A stretch of DNA of 64,000 nucleotides from Isoperla grammatica. Taxonomy: Eukaryota; Arthropoda; Insecta; Plecoptera; Perlodidae. Location of the stretch: assembly GCA_945910005.1 (NCBI GenBank), contig OX246740.1, forward strand, positions 49,153,353 through 49,217,352. The letters run 5' to 3'. A program made the translations under genes and the position numbers. Positions 22,107 to 34,430 of the stretch are shown here, one piece after another (the stretch's first letter is position 1; the number at the start of each line of letters is the position of its first letter). The notes under the pieces were generated by a model, which did not search any database, was not told where the DNA came from, and saw nothing but the letters and a program-made list of their open reading frames with translations.

Positions 22107-25100
22107 TATTAATGCGGACGGAGGCGCACACGCTTTTCTAATCATTTTCAAACGTTTTATATCAACCCATCTAAACATTTTCTTATTAATTTCGAGTTCG
22201 CTGCTCAATTTCTATCGCTCGCTGTATTGAAACTTTCATATTCGATCGTCTCCTAAGTTGTTGCTATGCTGTGATAATAATAATTATTTTTCGTATGAAT
22301 CTCTTTTGTCCCCCTCACCCCCTATTCCAAATTGCCTGAGCGTGAAAGAACCCAGAAATCTGTTAACTCCGTTGAAACAGTGTGCATAAAACGAACGGTT
22401 AGATGAGGACGTGAGGTCAGCATGAGAATAGTAAGGGGGTTAGGGAGGGGGGGGGGGGGTGCTGTAGCAATTGAATGGCATTCTGTCACGTTCTCGAAAA
22501 GCAATACATGTACGGGTTGGGCCCGGGGCATAAAATAAATAGTTTCGAAAATAAAAATAAAAATTCTCTTTTTTACGTGATGATTATTGAATGTGCTTGA
22601 CTTCATTTTACATTGCTGCGCTAAATCGTCAGAGACTAAAATGAAACAAACACATTTCACATTTCGTTTTTGATCTCAACTCAAAGTTATCTTTGATATG
22701 TGTTACGAACCCTTGTATGATATCGTGATATGTTATACATCACCCCATCATAACATCTGTGTGATATGTTGTGTACATCTATTGCGGCGTTGTTGATAGA
22801 GTAAGGTTGTTATTTTATACCGTATATGTTTAGCCTTATTCTTGAGGGTAGCGAATCAATAGATGATTTCTAAACAGTTTAGTGGCCATATGTGTTTATA
22901 ATATAACATAATGTACTTTTTACGTGTGAATATTTTCAAAACATCAATATCATACAGTTTCAAACGAAATTAACTATAAAAAGTATGGGTCTCATTCCAA
23001 TTGTGCGGGTATTTTGTTTTTCTGATATTTTGTTATAAATGCACAATACATTTCTACACGTCTGTACTTTGTTGAGTGTTGACAAAGAATTATACGATAT
23101 ATTTTACCAAGATGATTGACATAAAGCGATTAGCTTAAAATCATGTGAGTAAGCCTTTCCCACCCACGCACGATACGTTGAAGGAGTGAAGCTGGTATAC
23201 ACAAAGAAAAATGTGATTTCATTGAGATAACGTTCAACATCGGAGGCTTTTTTAAAAGCCTTCTATCACTTTTACTAGAAATTCAACTCCCTCTTCGTCT
23301 TTCCTCCTGACTCTTACGTCCTGAGTATGGCCATACGTCAATATAAGCGAAACTGTTTTCTACGTGTAACCTTATAACATACCAAACCTTCAAAACTCTG
23401 TCTATAATATGTCAATCTTTACTTCAGCTAACGCACATTGAATTTAAAATATTTATCTATACTCAGCCCTTTTTGAATAAATCTACGGGTATTGCATATA
23501 CGTACCTACTATTCTCTTACTTTTTTTATTTTTTTATGTTGGTAAAAGAAACGTTCGTATTGCGTTGTTTGGCCAGCCTGTCAGACGTGTCCTGGCCGGT
23601 TATTGTCAGTCACAACAGGCGACTCAAAATGATTGACGTTTATACAAAGGAAATCCTTAATTTCTCGACAAATATGAAATATTATTTAAAAATCCAATTT
23701 TTATTGAATCAATCACGCAGGAAATGCGAGCGAGGTACACAGTTGCAATCAGCGCCACTTGGGTCCCAAACAGCGCGAGAGGAATGAGTGAACAATTTAA
23801 TAATACATTTATTTCATGTTGTTGGATTTTATTTTACGAATAGATTCCCTTCATTATGGAGCTATTGTATTTTTATCCACCGAAGTAGCTATCAAACTGT
23901 CCTATTGTAGTATACGTGTCTATTGTTCGATTGCGTTGTATAAAGTGTTAAAAATAAACTGTTAAATGTAAAATACAAATGGAGAATCCATAATTTATTG
24001 TTCTAAAGGAATCGAGAAAATTTGATGTGTTTAATCAGAATTCATTGTGTATATAGGGAAAAAAGAAAAGAAATACGTTCGTATATAGCTTTGAAACTAC
24101 GCGTACGTTTAATACATATTTGATTGTATTGTATTTTTTCTTTCAATTCGCGTTGCTTAATATATTGGAGTGGTTACTAAAAACAATGAAGCTGAACAAA
24201 TATACATTGCAGAACTATAGCGTACCCCTAATAATAGCATGATATCGTGCAAGTTGTCTTGTGAAAAGCAAATACTCTGATGCAGAATTTCGTGCATAAT
24301 AATACCTAATACCTGCATATAGATCACCTAAATTATTTACATTTACAATTCTCTTTCTAGTCGCTTGTTTTTAAGAAAGAGTCGAATCCGATAATACTTT
24401 TTGGATTTCTGATTCTGTTTCGGATTTTAGAGAAAAACACATTTTAGGGTTTGGGTTTATTCGGGTTTGCTTTTTGTAGTCATTCCTAATACTGGTTCGG
24501 TTTCAGGTTCGGTTTTAGGAAAAATGTTCCCACCGGTTTCGGATTCATCAAACTTTCCGGGGTTTTCAGGTTCGGGTCCTATAATTTTCGCAACCACAAA
24601 CGGTCACCCTATTGACGTCCAATTAACCCCATCCTCTTTCCGTGCATGCCGTGCGTCCACTCTCGCAAGTGAAATCCTAACCAGACGAGACATTATAGAG
24701 TTATCCCTTGATTGCAATTAGGCCTAATGCCAATTTCAAATGTTCGTGTTGTATCAGTGTATATAGTACAGCCAGTGCGAATACCAATTGCCGTAGTCAC
24801 AACACACCGACCCCTCTCTCCCCCCCCCCCCCACCCTCGATCCCTAAGTCACAACTCAACACTCCTAATCGACCCAATTTCCTTCCTGTCTCTGGTTGTG
24901 TATTTTTGTTTACTCCGGAATTCCTCCAGTAACACCACAACTTGAATTCGTTCGAAATTCAAATCTTTCCCGTTTCTATTTCGGGCGATGCAGTTTGGTT
25001 CGTGACAAACATCGTTAGCTTTCTGTTCTCTATAGCGGTGACGCAACAATGGAGGAGGGGGAGGAGGGGGACACACAACATCTCTCGACCAATGAGAATA

Positions 25101-25191
25101 ATGGATTATTTCTCTGTCGGAAATGATACGTGACGAATGTTTAATGTTCTGGAAGAGAGAGATGATTGTAACTGGGATATCTGACGTATCT

Positions 25192-25215
25192 TCTCTCTCT
25201 CTCTCTCTCTCTCTC
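25192..25215. repeat. (CT)n microsatellite
   Basis: About twelve CT units. Confidence 0.9.
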
Positions 25216-26076
25216 TGTAACGCGGTTGTCAACCTGGCGAAGTGAAATACCGTTTCACTCGCGCTATCTAGCGTCTACCTAGCGCAACCTGGTTGATGTA
25301 TGATTAATTGTTAATGGAAGATTATGTGCAAGACTGGGATAGCTGTAAATGTAATTGTCTTAATGATGGTGAAGTACCATAAACACCTGCGGGTAAACTA
25401 CATTGCTGCACGGTAAAGAGATTCTCTAACTTGTTTGGACGCTCAAGGAAGAACGCGAAACAAATGTTTACCCGTCGAAATAAGGATGCAAGGACCTAGG
25501 ACAACTATATTCTAAAGCTATTCTGTTCATTTTGACATTACATGAGCGCAAATAAATGATATTACGAGGGGGGAGAGTTTTCGGGCTAAACAATCACCCC
25601 CCTCATAAAAAAAAACCAACAACGAATAAATAGCTCTAAATACATCCTTTATAATATTGTGTTAAAGTACTAACAACATAAACTCCTTGTGAGTCATTTT
25701 CCTGACATTTGTAAAGAAATATTTACTACATTTTCGTTTGCGGCTCTGCCCCAGGACGAGACCCCTTTCTTTGAAATTTTATAATAAATATCCATCTCCC
25801 TTGATCATCATCATCCCCTCCTAAAGTGAAACCCTCGGTGCCCCCCTGGTCCATCTATCTATAGTACACCTTATACTATAGCCATAGTGCAACGTATCAT
25901 AATATGATCTTATTTATTATATGAATACACGATCAATTTACTGAATATTATTTACAACCGTTGCGAATCGGTTTGCGAAACTGCCGGCCAAACATAATGC
26001 GCGCTGTGGGGGGCGACCGTTCGGTCATTGTGGTAATGTGCGCCAAGGGACATAGAATGGAGACAATAGGTTCTGT

Positions 26077-26096
26077 GGGGGGGGGGGGGGGGGGGG
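26077..26096 (+). repeat. poly-G tract, 20 G
   Basis: Uninterrupted G homopolymer. Confidence 0.92.
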
Positions 26097-26442
26097 AGAT
26101 ATACTGTGGCATCCACACTCGCCACATATTATTCGGTAAATCAAGCAAAAATATATTTCCAGGAGATTTATTACTTTTTTTTGTATAATGCGGCTTGAAA
26201 TAGGTATATATAAACCATTTTCAGCAAAATTAGACGCTTGAAAAGCGTGGACGTGTAAGGGTTTTTGTTCGAATCTTTAAAATGACAATCAAAAACAAAT
26301 TTTTGGAATGATGTGGGACTAGATATTATCACGATCTATGGATATTAAAAAAAAATCGAGGCATTCAGATAAAATTAGACAATTTCAATAATGTTTTTTG
26401 TGTTTAATCCTTTTTTTGAGAACATCTGCAGATCTTGATAAC

Positions 26443-26981
26443 TAGAGGTGTTTGTTTTTCGCGGACCGCGAAATCGCGAAAAGTGTTGATAAAGAAGGGG
26501 GAGATAAACAAAGTGTATATCTGTTGATAGGCACTTTAAAAACGTCAAAATTTCACCGCGAAAATTCGCGAAATCCGTCAATTTCCAGTCATAACATCGA
26601 AATTTGTATTAAAGAGCGAAATAGCACGCAATATCGATTGTTTGTAATATATTGTAAAAATTAAAAACAAATTAAATTTATTATTACCGTCAAACATCAT
26701 TACAATTTACAACACACTCGTGGGGACCTAATATTTTTTTCATGATGATTTCGTTAAAAAGATCAACGATTTATTTTTGCTGAAATTCGACTCCCAGACC
26801 CCAAATTACAATTATTATACAATTATTAAATTACATGAAAATTTCTTTTTAATTTAAACATGTTTCTGGTGAAATTTACTGTAGAAAATCTCCCAAAAAG
26901 CATAACACCGCCATAACATCGAAATTATTAAATCTATAAACGAAATTTAAGAAAACATAACACCATTAACAAACACCCCTA
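26443..26981. mobile_element. hAT-type MITE (non-autonomous DNA transposon)
   Basis: A 539-bp element with 14-bp terminal inverted repeats: TAGAGGTGTTTGTT at the left, and AACAAACACCCCTA at the right (TAGGGGTGTTTGTT in reverse complement, one mismatch). It is flanked by a perfect 8-bp direct repeat TTGATAAC at 26435-26442 and 26982-26989. An 8-bp target duplication with TAGRGGTG ends is the hallmark of the hAT superfamily. There is no transposase frame, so mobilisation would need a related autonomous element. The left interior is CpG-rich (TCGCGGACCGCGAAATCGCG) and CATAACATCGAAATT occurs twice inside. Confidence 0.88.
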
Positions 26982-27287
26982 TTGATAACATGTGCAAAAG
27001 ATTTTCGTCTTTAGGCAGCCCAAACACATGGGAGCCAGTCCTGCTTGGGCTTCCTTTACAAATAATTTAATTCATGTTCTGTGTACACATTCAATCGCAT
27101 TGTATACTGTAAGAAAAGAAAATTATTTTTTAATTGAATTTGATTGTATTGTTCTAAATCTTTTATATTGAATGTCATTATAAAGCAATGAGCAAAAAAC
27201 TTTATAATTATCACCCTTTTCGCAGTATTTGTGTCGGTAAATGCGTCTTAGAATTATTGTGTGACAGACATGCCACCTTTTGACTCC

Positions 27288-27335
27288 TTGGCTCGACGTG
27301 TCTGTACAAACATTTGACATGAATGGTCCCGAGTT
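27288..27335 (+). repeat. possible tRNA-like SINE fragment
   Basis: TTGGCTCGACGTG (A-box-like) is followed by GAGTTCGATACCCC (B-box-like). A similar order, TGGCTCGGTGTG then GATTCGATTCCC, occurs at 46618-46662. Neither folds as an intact tRNA by eye. Confidence 0.25.
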
Positions 27336-28278
27336 CGATACCCCACGTCAACACAAACAACCCACCTCTCTGACGTTATGTTAATAACATTGATAGCCGC
27401 ACGAATTGATGTGACAGTTGAATACATATATATATTCCACTCATTGAAATAAGATTTCAAAACCAAATCCTCAAAACGTTTCAAAGGTTTCTTTGAAGTC
27501 CGTCAGAGGTTTTCCTTACATCTCTTCTACTGATATCTGATTATACCCCCCATCCTATGCAACCGTCCTTACCTCAATCGAAGAAGATATCTGCATATCA
27601 ATCTCGTGCTGGACACAGCGTCTTACTTGATATATGCATGCATGTCCAATCGACCCTTGCGGCTTTCAATTGAAATATCCGATTAGTGCGTTCCTACACC
27701 TGCATTCAGGCAACCTTTATATAGCTTTTTTGTATCTTATTCTCGAGGATTTGTGTCGTTTCACATCGAGTTAACTTGTAGCGATCGATCGATTGTCACT
27801 CGTTCGAGATATATCTAATCGAGCGTGAAATCGTGGAAAATTGAGATGTTAATGGGGACGAACGAACAAGGATGGAAGTTCTAGCTTATAAGAGTTGATT
27901 AGACACAAGAAAAATGTCTGATTTTATCCTAAATGAAGGGAATAATCTGTATTATACTTGAATCCACTCACACACGACAGTTTAGAAGACGTTTTTGTGG
28001 TTAATTATTTCCAACAGTTCTTTCTTGATACTGCTATAGGAATTACAAATAGAATGATGTATATCTTACTTTTTGTCCATTACTAATTCGAATGATGTAA
28101 ATCGGTATAGGCCTAATAATAGCTGGGCTTAGAGTGAATGTATCACAACTATGACTATATTATGCTATAATTATTTTTATTCCAAAATATTATATTAAAC
28201 TCAATTATTAGCCCACTAACAAAAAACAAATTTAAAACGCGAAGCTTTGAAATGAAAGGAGACACAAACAAAACGAGA

Positions 28279-28368
28279 CCGCAAATTCTGTAATTTACAG
28301 TAGGAGTATTAAAAAGTTAATTCCGCAAATTCTTTCATTTACAGTAGGAAGTATTAAATAGTATTATT
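28279..28368. repeat. 44-bp direct tandem duplication
   Basis: CCGCAAATTCT followed by ATTTACAGTAGGA and AGTATTAAA occurs at 28279 and again at 28323, with a few substitutions. Confidence 0.85.
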
Positions 28369-29109
28369 ACCTGTAGGGACATTGCATCGCGTTGCATTTG
28401 TAGTAGATGGTCACGTATGTTTCATTTCAAATGTGCGACCATCGCCAGAAGGTATAACTGGCAGCACTGAAACGTGATGATCATATTATATTAATAATTA
28501 ATGTTATAACAACAATAATTAATTATGGTTTACAATGATTAGTATACATACACCATCAAATGAGTATATAATTATTGTCATGTACTTGTAAACAGTCATG
28601 TCTGGGCTCATGCTGTGGTTCAAGCGGTTGGAGCGCAGGCAATGCCACCTAGGGACAAGTTATTAACTTTTAACATTATAACTAGAGACATGTCTTTTTA
28701 GCATTCATTTTATCTAAATTGAGCACTAACCGTTTTAAATTTCGCATTTTGTAGCACCTATTTTCTTCTTTTGATGAAAACTTTGAATAGCCTATGAGGG
28801 GGTTTCTTGCACTTTTAATGGAACATTTTGTTCAAATTTAAATTCAATTCTTAACAACAGTCTCAATAGAAATGGGAACCCTTGTCGTTTGTAAAATAAG
28901 TATTTTTTTAGCGTTTTCAAAAATAAAACTTCACCGATTTAGAATCAAAAACCTAAAACGCTAATATACGTATAAAAACTAATAGACACAGCTATTTTAT
29001 TACATGGGGGGAATCGTTGAAAAAACAAATTACACTTTCGTCCAACGGCTTTAGATCAATTTTGTTGTGCACACGGTCGGGCATCAGTTAAACCCCAATG
29101 TCACAATAC

Positions 29110-29462
29110 TGCAGACGAGAGACGTGAATCTACTCCTTCACGAAAGTAATATCTGCTCCGTGGACGCGGACATCGTAAGCCGGGGCCACGCGGCTTACTC
29201 ACCCACTCATCTGACCGCGTAGTTGATGCCTTCTGTCTACGTCACACGGCCAGGAGACACCCTCTCCGTCTTATCAATGTTATAGTGCTCCATCTCTGTC
29301 GCACCCACATAGCCAAGATGATCCCTATCTTTATATCACTGCCGCACTCGACGCGCGGGCGGGCAATGTTTGCAACAGTCACTTGGGCCGTGGATAATAA
29401 CTTGTTTGGAACGAGACTATCTTTCATTGAGTGCCGTGGATGGCGACCATTTACTTTTTTCA
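29110..29462. other. GC-rich island, function unknown
   Basis: A CpG-containing, roughly GC-balanced block sits within AT-rich DNA. Frames on both strands are open for 70-85 codons, but neither resembles a known domain or has convincing splice sites. It may be a regulatory island or an unrecognised exon. Confidence 0.3.
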
Positions 29463-29982
29463 CTGAAATTGAGTTGAAAGGTTATATAGAGTACTGTAGT
29501 GGTAGAAATGAAAGGACTGGTGAAGAGAGAACAGAATAAAGATGAGTATTTTATGAGATATGATACGGTACAACCTGATATCAGTGTTATTATATTACAT
29601 TGTTATCTTCTCAAAGACTGCTCATGTATTGTGTTCGTTTTTCGATCATCCTTCGTCAGTTATTTGTATCATAAACATGTTTGTAAAGGAATAATAATAT
29701 GGGCAGAATATGGCAATCGTGAACTAGAACATATTATGTACATTGTGTTTGAATATGTAGATAACTGAGCAAGTAATGTAAACAAGAAGTAAAGTCGTTC
29801 CACAGCAACCTTGTGGATGCTAACATCATACATAGTTGATTATTGGCCAATCAAATGTCAATATTTAAAACAACCACCCCCTGATTGACTAAGACTCACT
29901 CATTTATGACGTAAGCATTCACGTTGCTGTGAAACCACTATGGAATAGACTATTTTCCAAAATTGATCTAGAAACCTTACAT

Positions 29983-30131
29983 AGGTTGGAATTCATAGTC
30001 GGCCCCTACACCTAGGGGCACCCATTGTTGCTATGGATTTGTTTTGTTTATGGGAAATAACATGGAAACAATTGTTACCTTAGCAACAATGGGCGCCCCT
30101 AGGTGTAGGGGCCGACTATGAATTCCAACCT
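29983..30131. mobile_element. palindromic MITE with about 50-bp arms and TA flanks
   Basis: Arms 29981-30032 and 30082-30133 are reverse complements over 52 bp with one mismatch. The ends read GGTTGGAATTCATAGTCGG and its complement, bordered by TA on both sides. A TA duplication would fit a Tc1/mariner-type non-autonomous element. It splits the left arm of the surrounding foldback. Confidence 0.82.
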
Positions 30132-30240
30132 ATAGAGTTAATCACGGTCCTCTAAATCTTCAATTACAACAATGCACAACAATAAAAACTAGTTTTCAAA
30201 TGTTATGTCAAAGTGCATATTTCATTGGGGAACGCAGAAT

Positions 30241-30483
30241 GTCGACCTGCAGAAACTCATCTACACGGAAGTAAAAGGAAGCCGCTATCTATCTCTGGTG
30301 CAAAAACTCGAACAGTAGGCGCGATACCTTTGGCGGTAAAGGCGATAAGATAACGCGCTATCAGTACACGGGTTAGGGGGTCATTCACTGTTGGGTTATA
30401 CCTTTGGCGGCACAGGTGATAAGATAACGCGCTATCAATACACGTGTTAGGGGTTATCTACTGTCGAGTTTCTGCAGGTCGAC
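30241..30483. mobile_element. inner MITE with 18-bp perfect TIRs and a 74-bp internal tandem
   Basis: Begins GTCGACCTGCAGAAACTC and ends with its exact reverse complement. Inside, ATACCTTTGGCGG starts two direct copies at 30324 and 30398 (period 74), each containing GATAAGATAACGCGCTATCA. No clear target-site duplication. It sits at the centre of the outer foldback. Confidence 0.78.
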
Positions 30484-31446
30484 TTTACGGGTACCCATTT
30501 CATTGTTGTCATTGAAGATTTAGAGGACAGTGATTAATTCCATCTAAGGATCCTAGATCAATTTTGAAAATGGTTCCATTGTCTTTGGTTACCTTCAAGA
30601 TTGAATATTGAGTATTGACATTGTTGGCAAACTCTCCCGCCCTTCTAATTGACCGATGTCGAGCGAGATTACTCGAGGCTAATTGTGACGAGCCCGCCTG
30701 CTCGTTGATTACCAGGGTTTCAGAATTGAGACAGAGGTATTACGCCGCACGCGCTTTACTAATGTTTCAGATTTTAAGAGTTTAGCGACTGTGTCAGCTG
30801 ACTAATGTCCAACTTATTAATCACACCCTGTTATATCTTATTAGGGGAGAGATTTACACCAATATTAAAACCAACCGAAATTAACGGTGTTACGCGTAAC
30901 TCAAAAACGAAAACTTTTCTGTGTGTGTCTAGGGTAGATAATAGACCAGGGTAGCTCTGCTCCTCGTACGAGGCGATTAAAATCAAATTTGATTTTCTTA
31001 AATATTGATACATTTAAACTTACAGGGTTGAAAAATCAAAGGTCTCATCACATGTTCAAAAACAATTCTTTTAGAATTTTATGTTGGGACGTTTTATTTT
31101 TGTATTTCGTTGCTAGTCTTGTCCTTACCAAACTGTATACTTTTTCAATGCTTTTACTATTTATTATTCTTTAGAATCTAACATTAATTTCGCTGGGTCT
31201 GGGTTTAATATTAACTTATCAGTTACTAACTTACTTACTTTACTTTTTTTTTACTTTTTTTTTAGCTTATAACTTCATCCATAAACCAATGAAATAAGAG
31301 CAACGTTAATCTTAGTACAGTCTCCCACAAAACCACCTCTGACCGTCACAGTTGGACAAGTCGACAAGCTCGTCCATTCCATTACCTATAAAACCAACCG
31401 TGCAGCTGCAGCAAGTTACTCTTCGCGTGTTCTGATGTCGTTCTAC

Positions 31447-31467
31447 GGGGGGGGGGGGGGGGGGGGG
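31447..31467 (+). repeat. poly-G tract, 21 G
   Basis: Uninterrupted G homopolymer, one of the two longest pure runs here. Confidence 0.92.
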
Positions 31468-32741
31468 ATGTGTAGGGGCGAGGGCACATGTAGAGGGGTG
31501 GGTCGACTTCCGAACACTGTCACTAAAACTACCATCGTAATCACTCTTGAAAGGTATCAACGAAGGCTTTCTACGTTTCTATAAACAAACGTGTTGCATG
31601 AAGTTCAACGGATTGAAAGTTGGGAGTTAATCGAGCGACTAAACGTTTCCATTGTACCATTGCACTGTTTGTTTCGGACAAACATAGAATATGACACAAG
31701 TTTTATTGTTTATGTTCCCTTTTCTATAGTGTAATGTGTTTTGTTGATGTATTTTTATTTGCTATTTTATTTTGGTGGTGCTTTTTTCCTATTGTTTCAT
31801 TATAAATTGTAGTGTATTGTTTTTGTACTGAATGGGATGGCCATTAGATAAATAAATGCACCAGTTAAATGATGTAGTTAAAGATTGATTGTCTAACTAA
31901 CATGGTCAATGCGTATTGGTCGAGGTCGATTACGCATTTGTCTGGTAAACCGTAAAACCACTTTGGAATATTGGCTCGGCCATAGATGTTTTTTCATCTT
32001 CAGATTGTTCAACCACTCGCGCATTTTTGCAATTAACGTTACCAATACATGATATGAAAATACTATAAATACCATTATCATCTCCCTTATTAACATTTAA
32101 CAACTGACTAAATTGTCACTCATTTTGGGGCATGTAGAATTCACAGTTCGCACACATACCGTAGACATAACTAAGAATGCCGCCCTAATAAGACACAACA
32201 TAGTGCAATGCTTGTTAATTGTTATTTAGCTGCTAAGAATGCTATTTTGTGCCCCGTTACTCAGTTTTGTTTCAAGACAAGACAGTGCGGTTAGGAGACG
32301 GGAGTGCGGAGAAGGCTATAAGATATAATAGTTGTGAAATATTTCTATCTTTGTAGCTCGAGAAGGTTTTGTTCCCACATTTAAGTCCGTACGAACTGTA
32401 GTGGATGATCCCATCACTTAGTACAACATTTCTAAGAGAACTTTGCGGCTAATCTGTTGGGAAATTAGTGAAACTCCTGAAATTCTCATACTAAAATACC
32501 TTTGACGGCAACTTTGCTTCGTTCGTCGGCAATTGTGTACGTTAACTTTGTGAATGCTCACAGACAGAGTGTTTTGTTGCCTTCTATACTGGAGCATAAT
32601 CAATTACTGAGTGACCAAGCCAAACACGTTTTCAAGGGGTAATAAAGGGGCAAAGACAACGGTTAATGCCTAGCTCGCTCATAACAGCGTTTATGGTCGT
32701 CGTACGTGTTACGTCCTACATGGCAAGTTAGAACATCATAG

Positions 32742-32770
32742 AACAAGAAGAAGAAGAAGAAGAAGAAGAC
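32742..32770. repeat. (AAG)n microsatellite
   Basis: About nine AAG units. Confidence 0.9.
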
Positions 32771-33652
32771 TTATCATGTCTCTTGAGATATCACGATGAT
32801 GTTTAGGCACGAGACGAGAAGTTGACTGTTGAGTTGAAGGAGTCGCAGATCTTTCATCATGATAATGATCAACAGTTGGAAATGTTAAGTTCAGAATCGG
32901 ATTTATTTGCGTCAATGAACCAATTATGATGACGCGTTAAAAAAGCTATATCACGTATTTTGTCTTCTTTACATATACTTCAATTTAAAATACTTGACTT
33001 GTAGAACTATTCGGCCTTCTGCGGTGGCTCCTGCTTTTTGGGCGCAGGTCTTCAATTCAAAATTAGTGATGGTAGTTGTATATACACAGCAGTAACATCA
33101 AAATTGACTATTTGGTACCTAATTTGAAAACTAAAAAAAGGTTTCACTGAAAATATAATTAGAAATATTACTGTATAGGTATTCGTTTTGTACTCTAAAT
33201 TACTTATACAGAAATCAAAATTGTAAAGTTTTATTCGCGAATTATTTATTGGACGGTTAATTTGTGAGTGTTTATTGATGTTGTGGTCTAGTCTAGCAGT
33301 CCGGGCTACACAAACCCACGTATAAATTAAATATTAATGCACCATTTGCGATGATGTAATGCATCGAAGTGTGAGGTTGAAGTGTAGACTTGTTACTAAA
33401 TCGCTTCAATAAGTTATCGGAATCACTTTAATCTAACACCCCTCTTGATCGTGTTAAGGTCACATAACGGAACTAAAGAAGGGACCTCTCAGTATAAAAA
33501 TGACACGAAATTTTAGTTTTTTAATTATATCTTAAGAATGCTACTCAAAATTTAACTGAGGCCAGATCGCACTGTGATTTGATAAACCCTACAGATTGAA
33601 TAATAAATATATCAAACATGTAATCAGTATGTAGTTATTTTGATGACTCAAT

Positions 33653-34337
33653 TGTAACGTTCCGCCCCCTATCAGTAGGGTGGGGAACAGGGAAGGTTAG
33701 GGTAAATTGGATATCCGGGTAAAAATGTAAGTTATTGAATACCTGTATATTCCGTTTGATGTCCGATGGATCGTCCTCTTGTCGTACGCCACACGTGGTC
33801 TTAAAACATATAATACACTAACACTACTAATTCACTAATCACACTATTTAAGTTCGTTGGAAGTGCACTCCGAAGTTAAGCGACTAAATCAACTATGGTC
33901 TATACACAAAATAAAACACGTTTAATAGTTGGATGCTACCACACGAAGGATATACTGGTTCGAAAACCGAGGTGCACCTGTTGTCACACGAACGTCCGGT
34001 GTCTTCGGCGCCCGGACCACCACTACCCCTCCCCTAACGCTCTCTTTCGCGCGGTACCCTGCCTGAGGGGTTTTGTTGGTATTTTGTTGTATTCTCCGGA
34101 TAGGTAGGTATAGGACGGGATAAAATGATAACATGTAGTGGGTGGTAATTGAGGTAAGAATCGGTAATTGGCAATTTAGCAAAAGGATGGATAACACTTG
34201 CGCCAAGAGGGGGTGTAGTCATGAGGCGCCTCACCTCTCTTTTCCCAGGAGTCATTCCCCCCCGCATATCTAACGGTGGTACTGGCAGGGTTGTTGCCTC
34301 AGGGTAAATGTAGCTAGGCGGTTGTTGGTTCATTACA
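33653..34337 (-). repeat. 3' LTR of the gypsy element
   Basis: 685 bp, TGTAA...TTACA ends in both readings, no difference seen from 39167-39851. The short open frames inside it occur identically in the other LTR and are unlikely to be genes. Contains a palindrome around TGAGGCGCCTCA. Confidence 0.97.
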
Positions 34338-34347
34338 TTGCCCCCTG
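34338..34347 (-). other. polypurine tract of the gypsy element
   Basis: On the minus strand AGGGGGCAA directly precedes the 3' LTR. This is the expected place and composition for plus-strand DNA priming, although the tract is short. Confidence 0.7.
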
Positions 34348-34430
34348 AAGAGGTGCGCCGGGGCTGGTAGGGCGCCTAGCATCCTCTTTACTATGAACCA
34401 CCAACCCATCTCCCGCGCCCTGGTCCGATG

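Larger units (their letters stand above)
21590..26200. other. probable intron, poly-G-rich stretch without a gene
   Basis: Holds G/C homopolymers at 21668-21686, 22072-22106, 22447-22459, 24820-24832 (C) and 26077-26096, and a CT run at 25192-25215. A GGTTTCAGGTTCGG-type imperfect repeat lies at 24440-24570. An 8-bp GAGGGGGG/CCCCCCTC hairpin lies at 25565-25606. No supported gene. Confidence 0.45.
26990..29109. other. probable intron, no gene recognised
   Basis: AT-rich. Includes a possible tRNA-like patch at 27288-27335 and the tandem pair at 28279-28368. No exon. Confidence 0.45.
29946..30577. mobile_element. foldback element carrying two nested palindromic insertions
   Basis: The outer ends are TTTTCCAAAATTGATCTA at the left and TAGATCAATTTTGAAAATGG at the right. 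The sequences inside them (TTAATCAC.GTCCTCTAAA and TTTAGAGGACAGTGATTAA) are inverted as well. This outer element is related to the one at 46898-47106. Its left arm is interrupted by the 29983-30131 palindrome and its centre by the 30241-30483 element. No transposase frame. Confidence 0.75.
30580..33648. other. probable intron, no gene recognised
   Basis: AT-rich. Contains poly-G (31447-31467), a possible plus-strand retroposon 3' end at about 31720-31858 (T-rich, ending TTAGATAAATAAATG) and an AAG run (32742-32770). No exon. Confidence 0.45.

Noticed and set aside
24467..24721. 84-codon frame with GSVSGSV-like repeats
   Set aside because: Comes from an imperfect GGTTTCAGGTTCGG DNA repeat with no family signature.
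33895..34333. Open frames inside the LTR
   Set aside because: They occur identically in both LTRs, as expected of LTR sequence, and show no domain.
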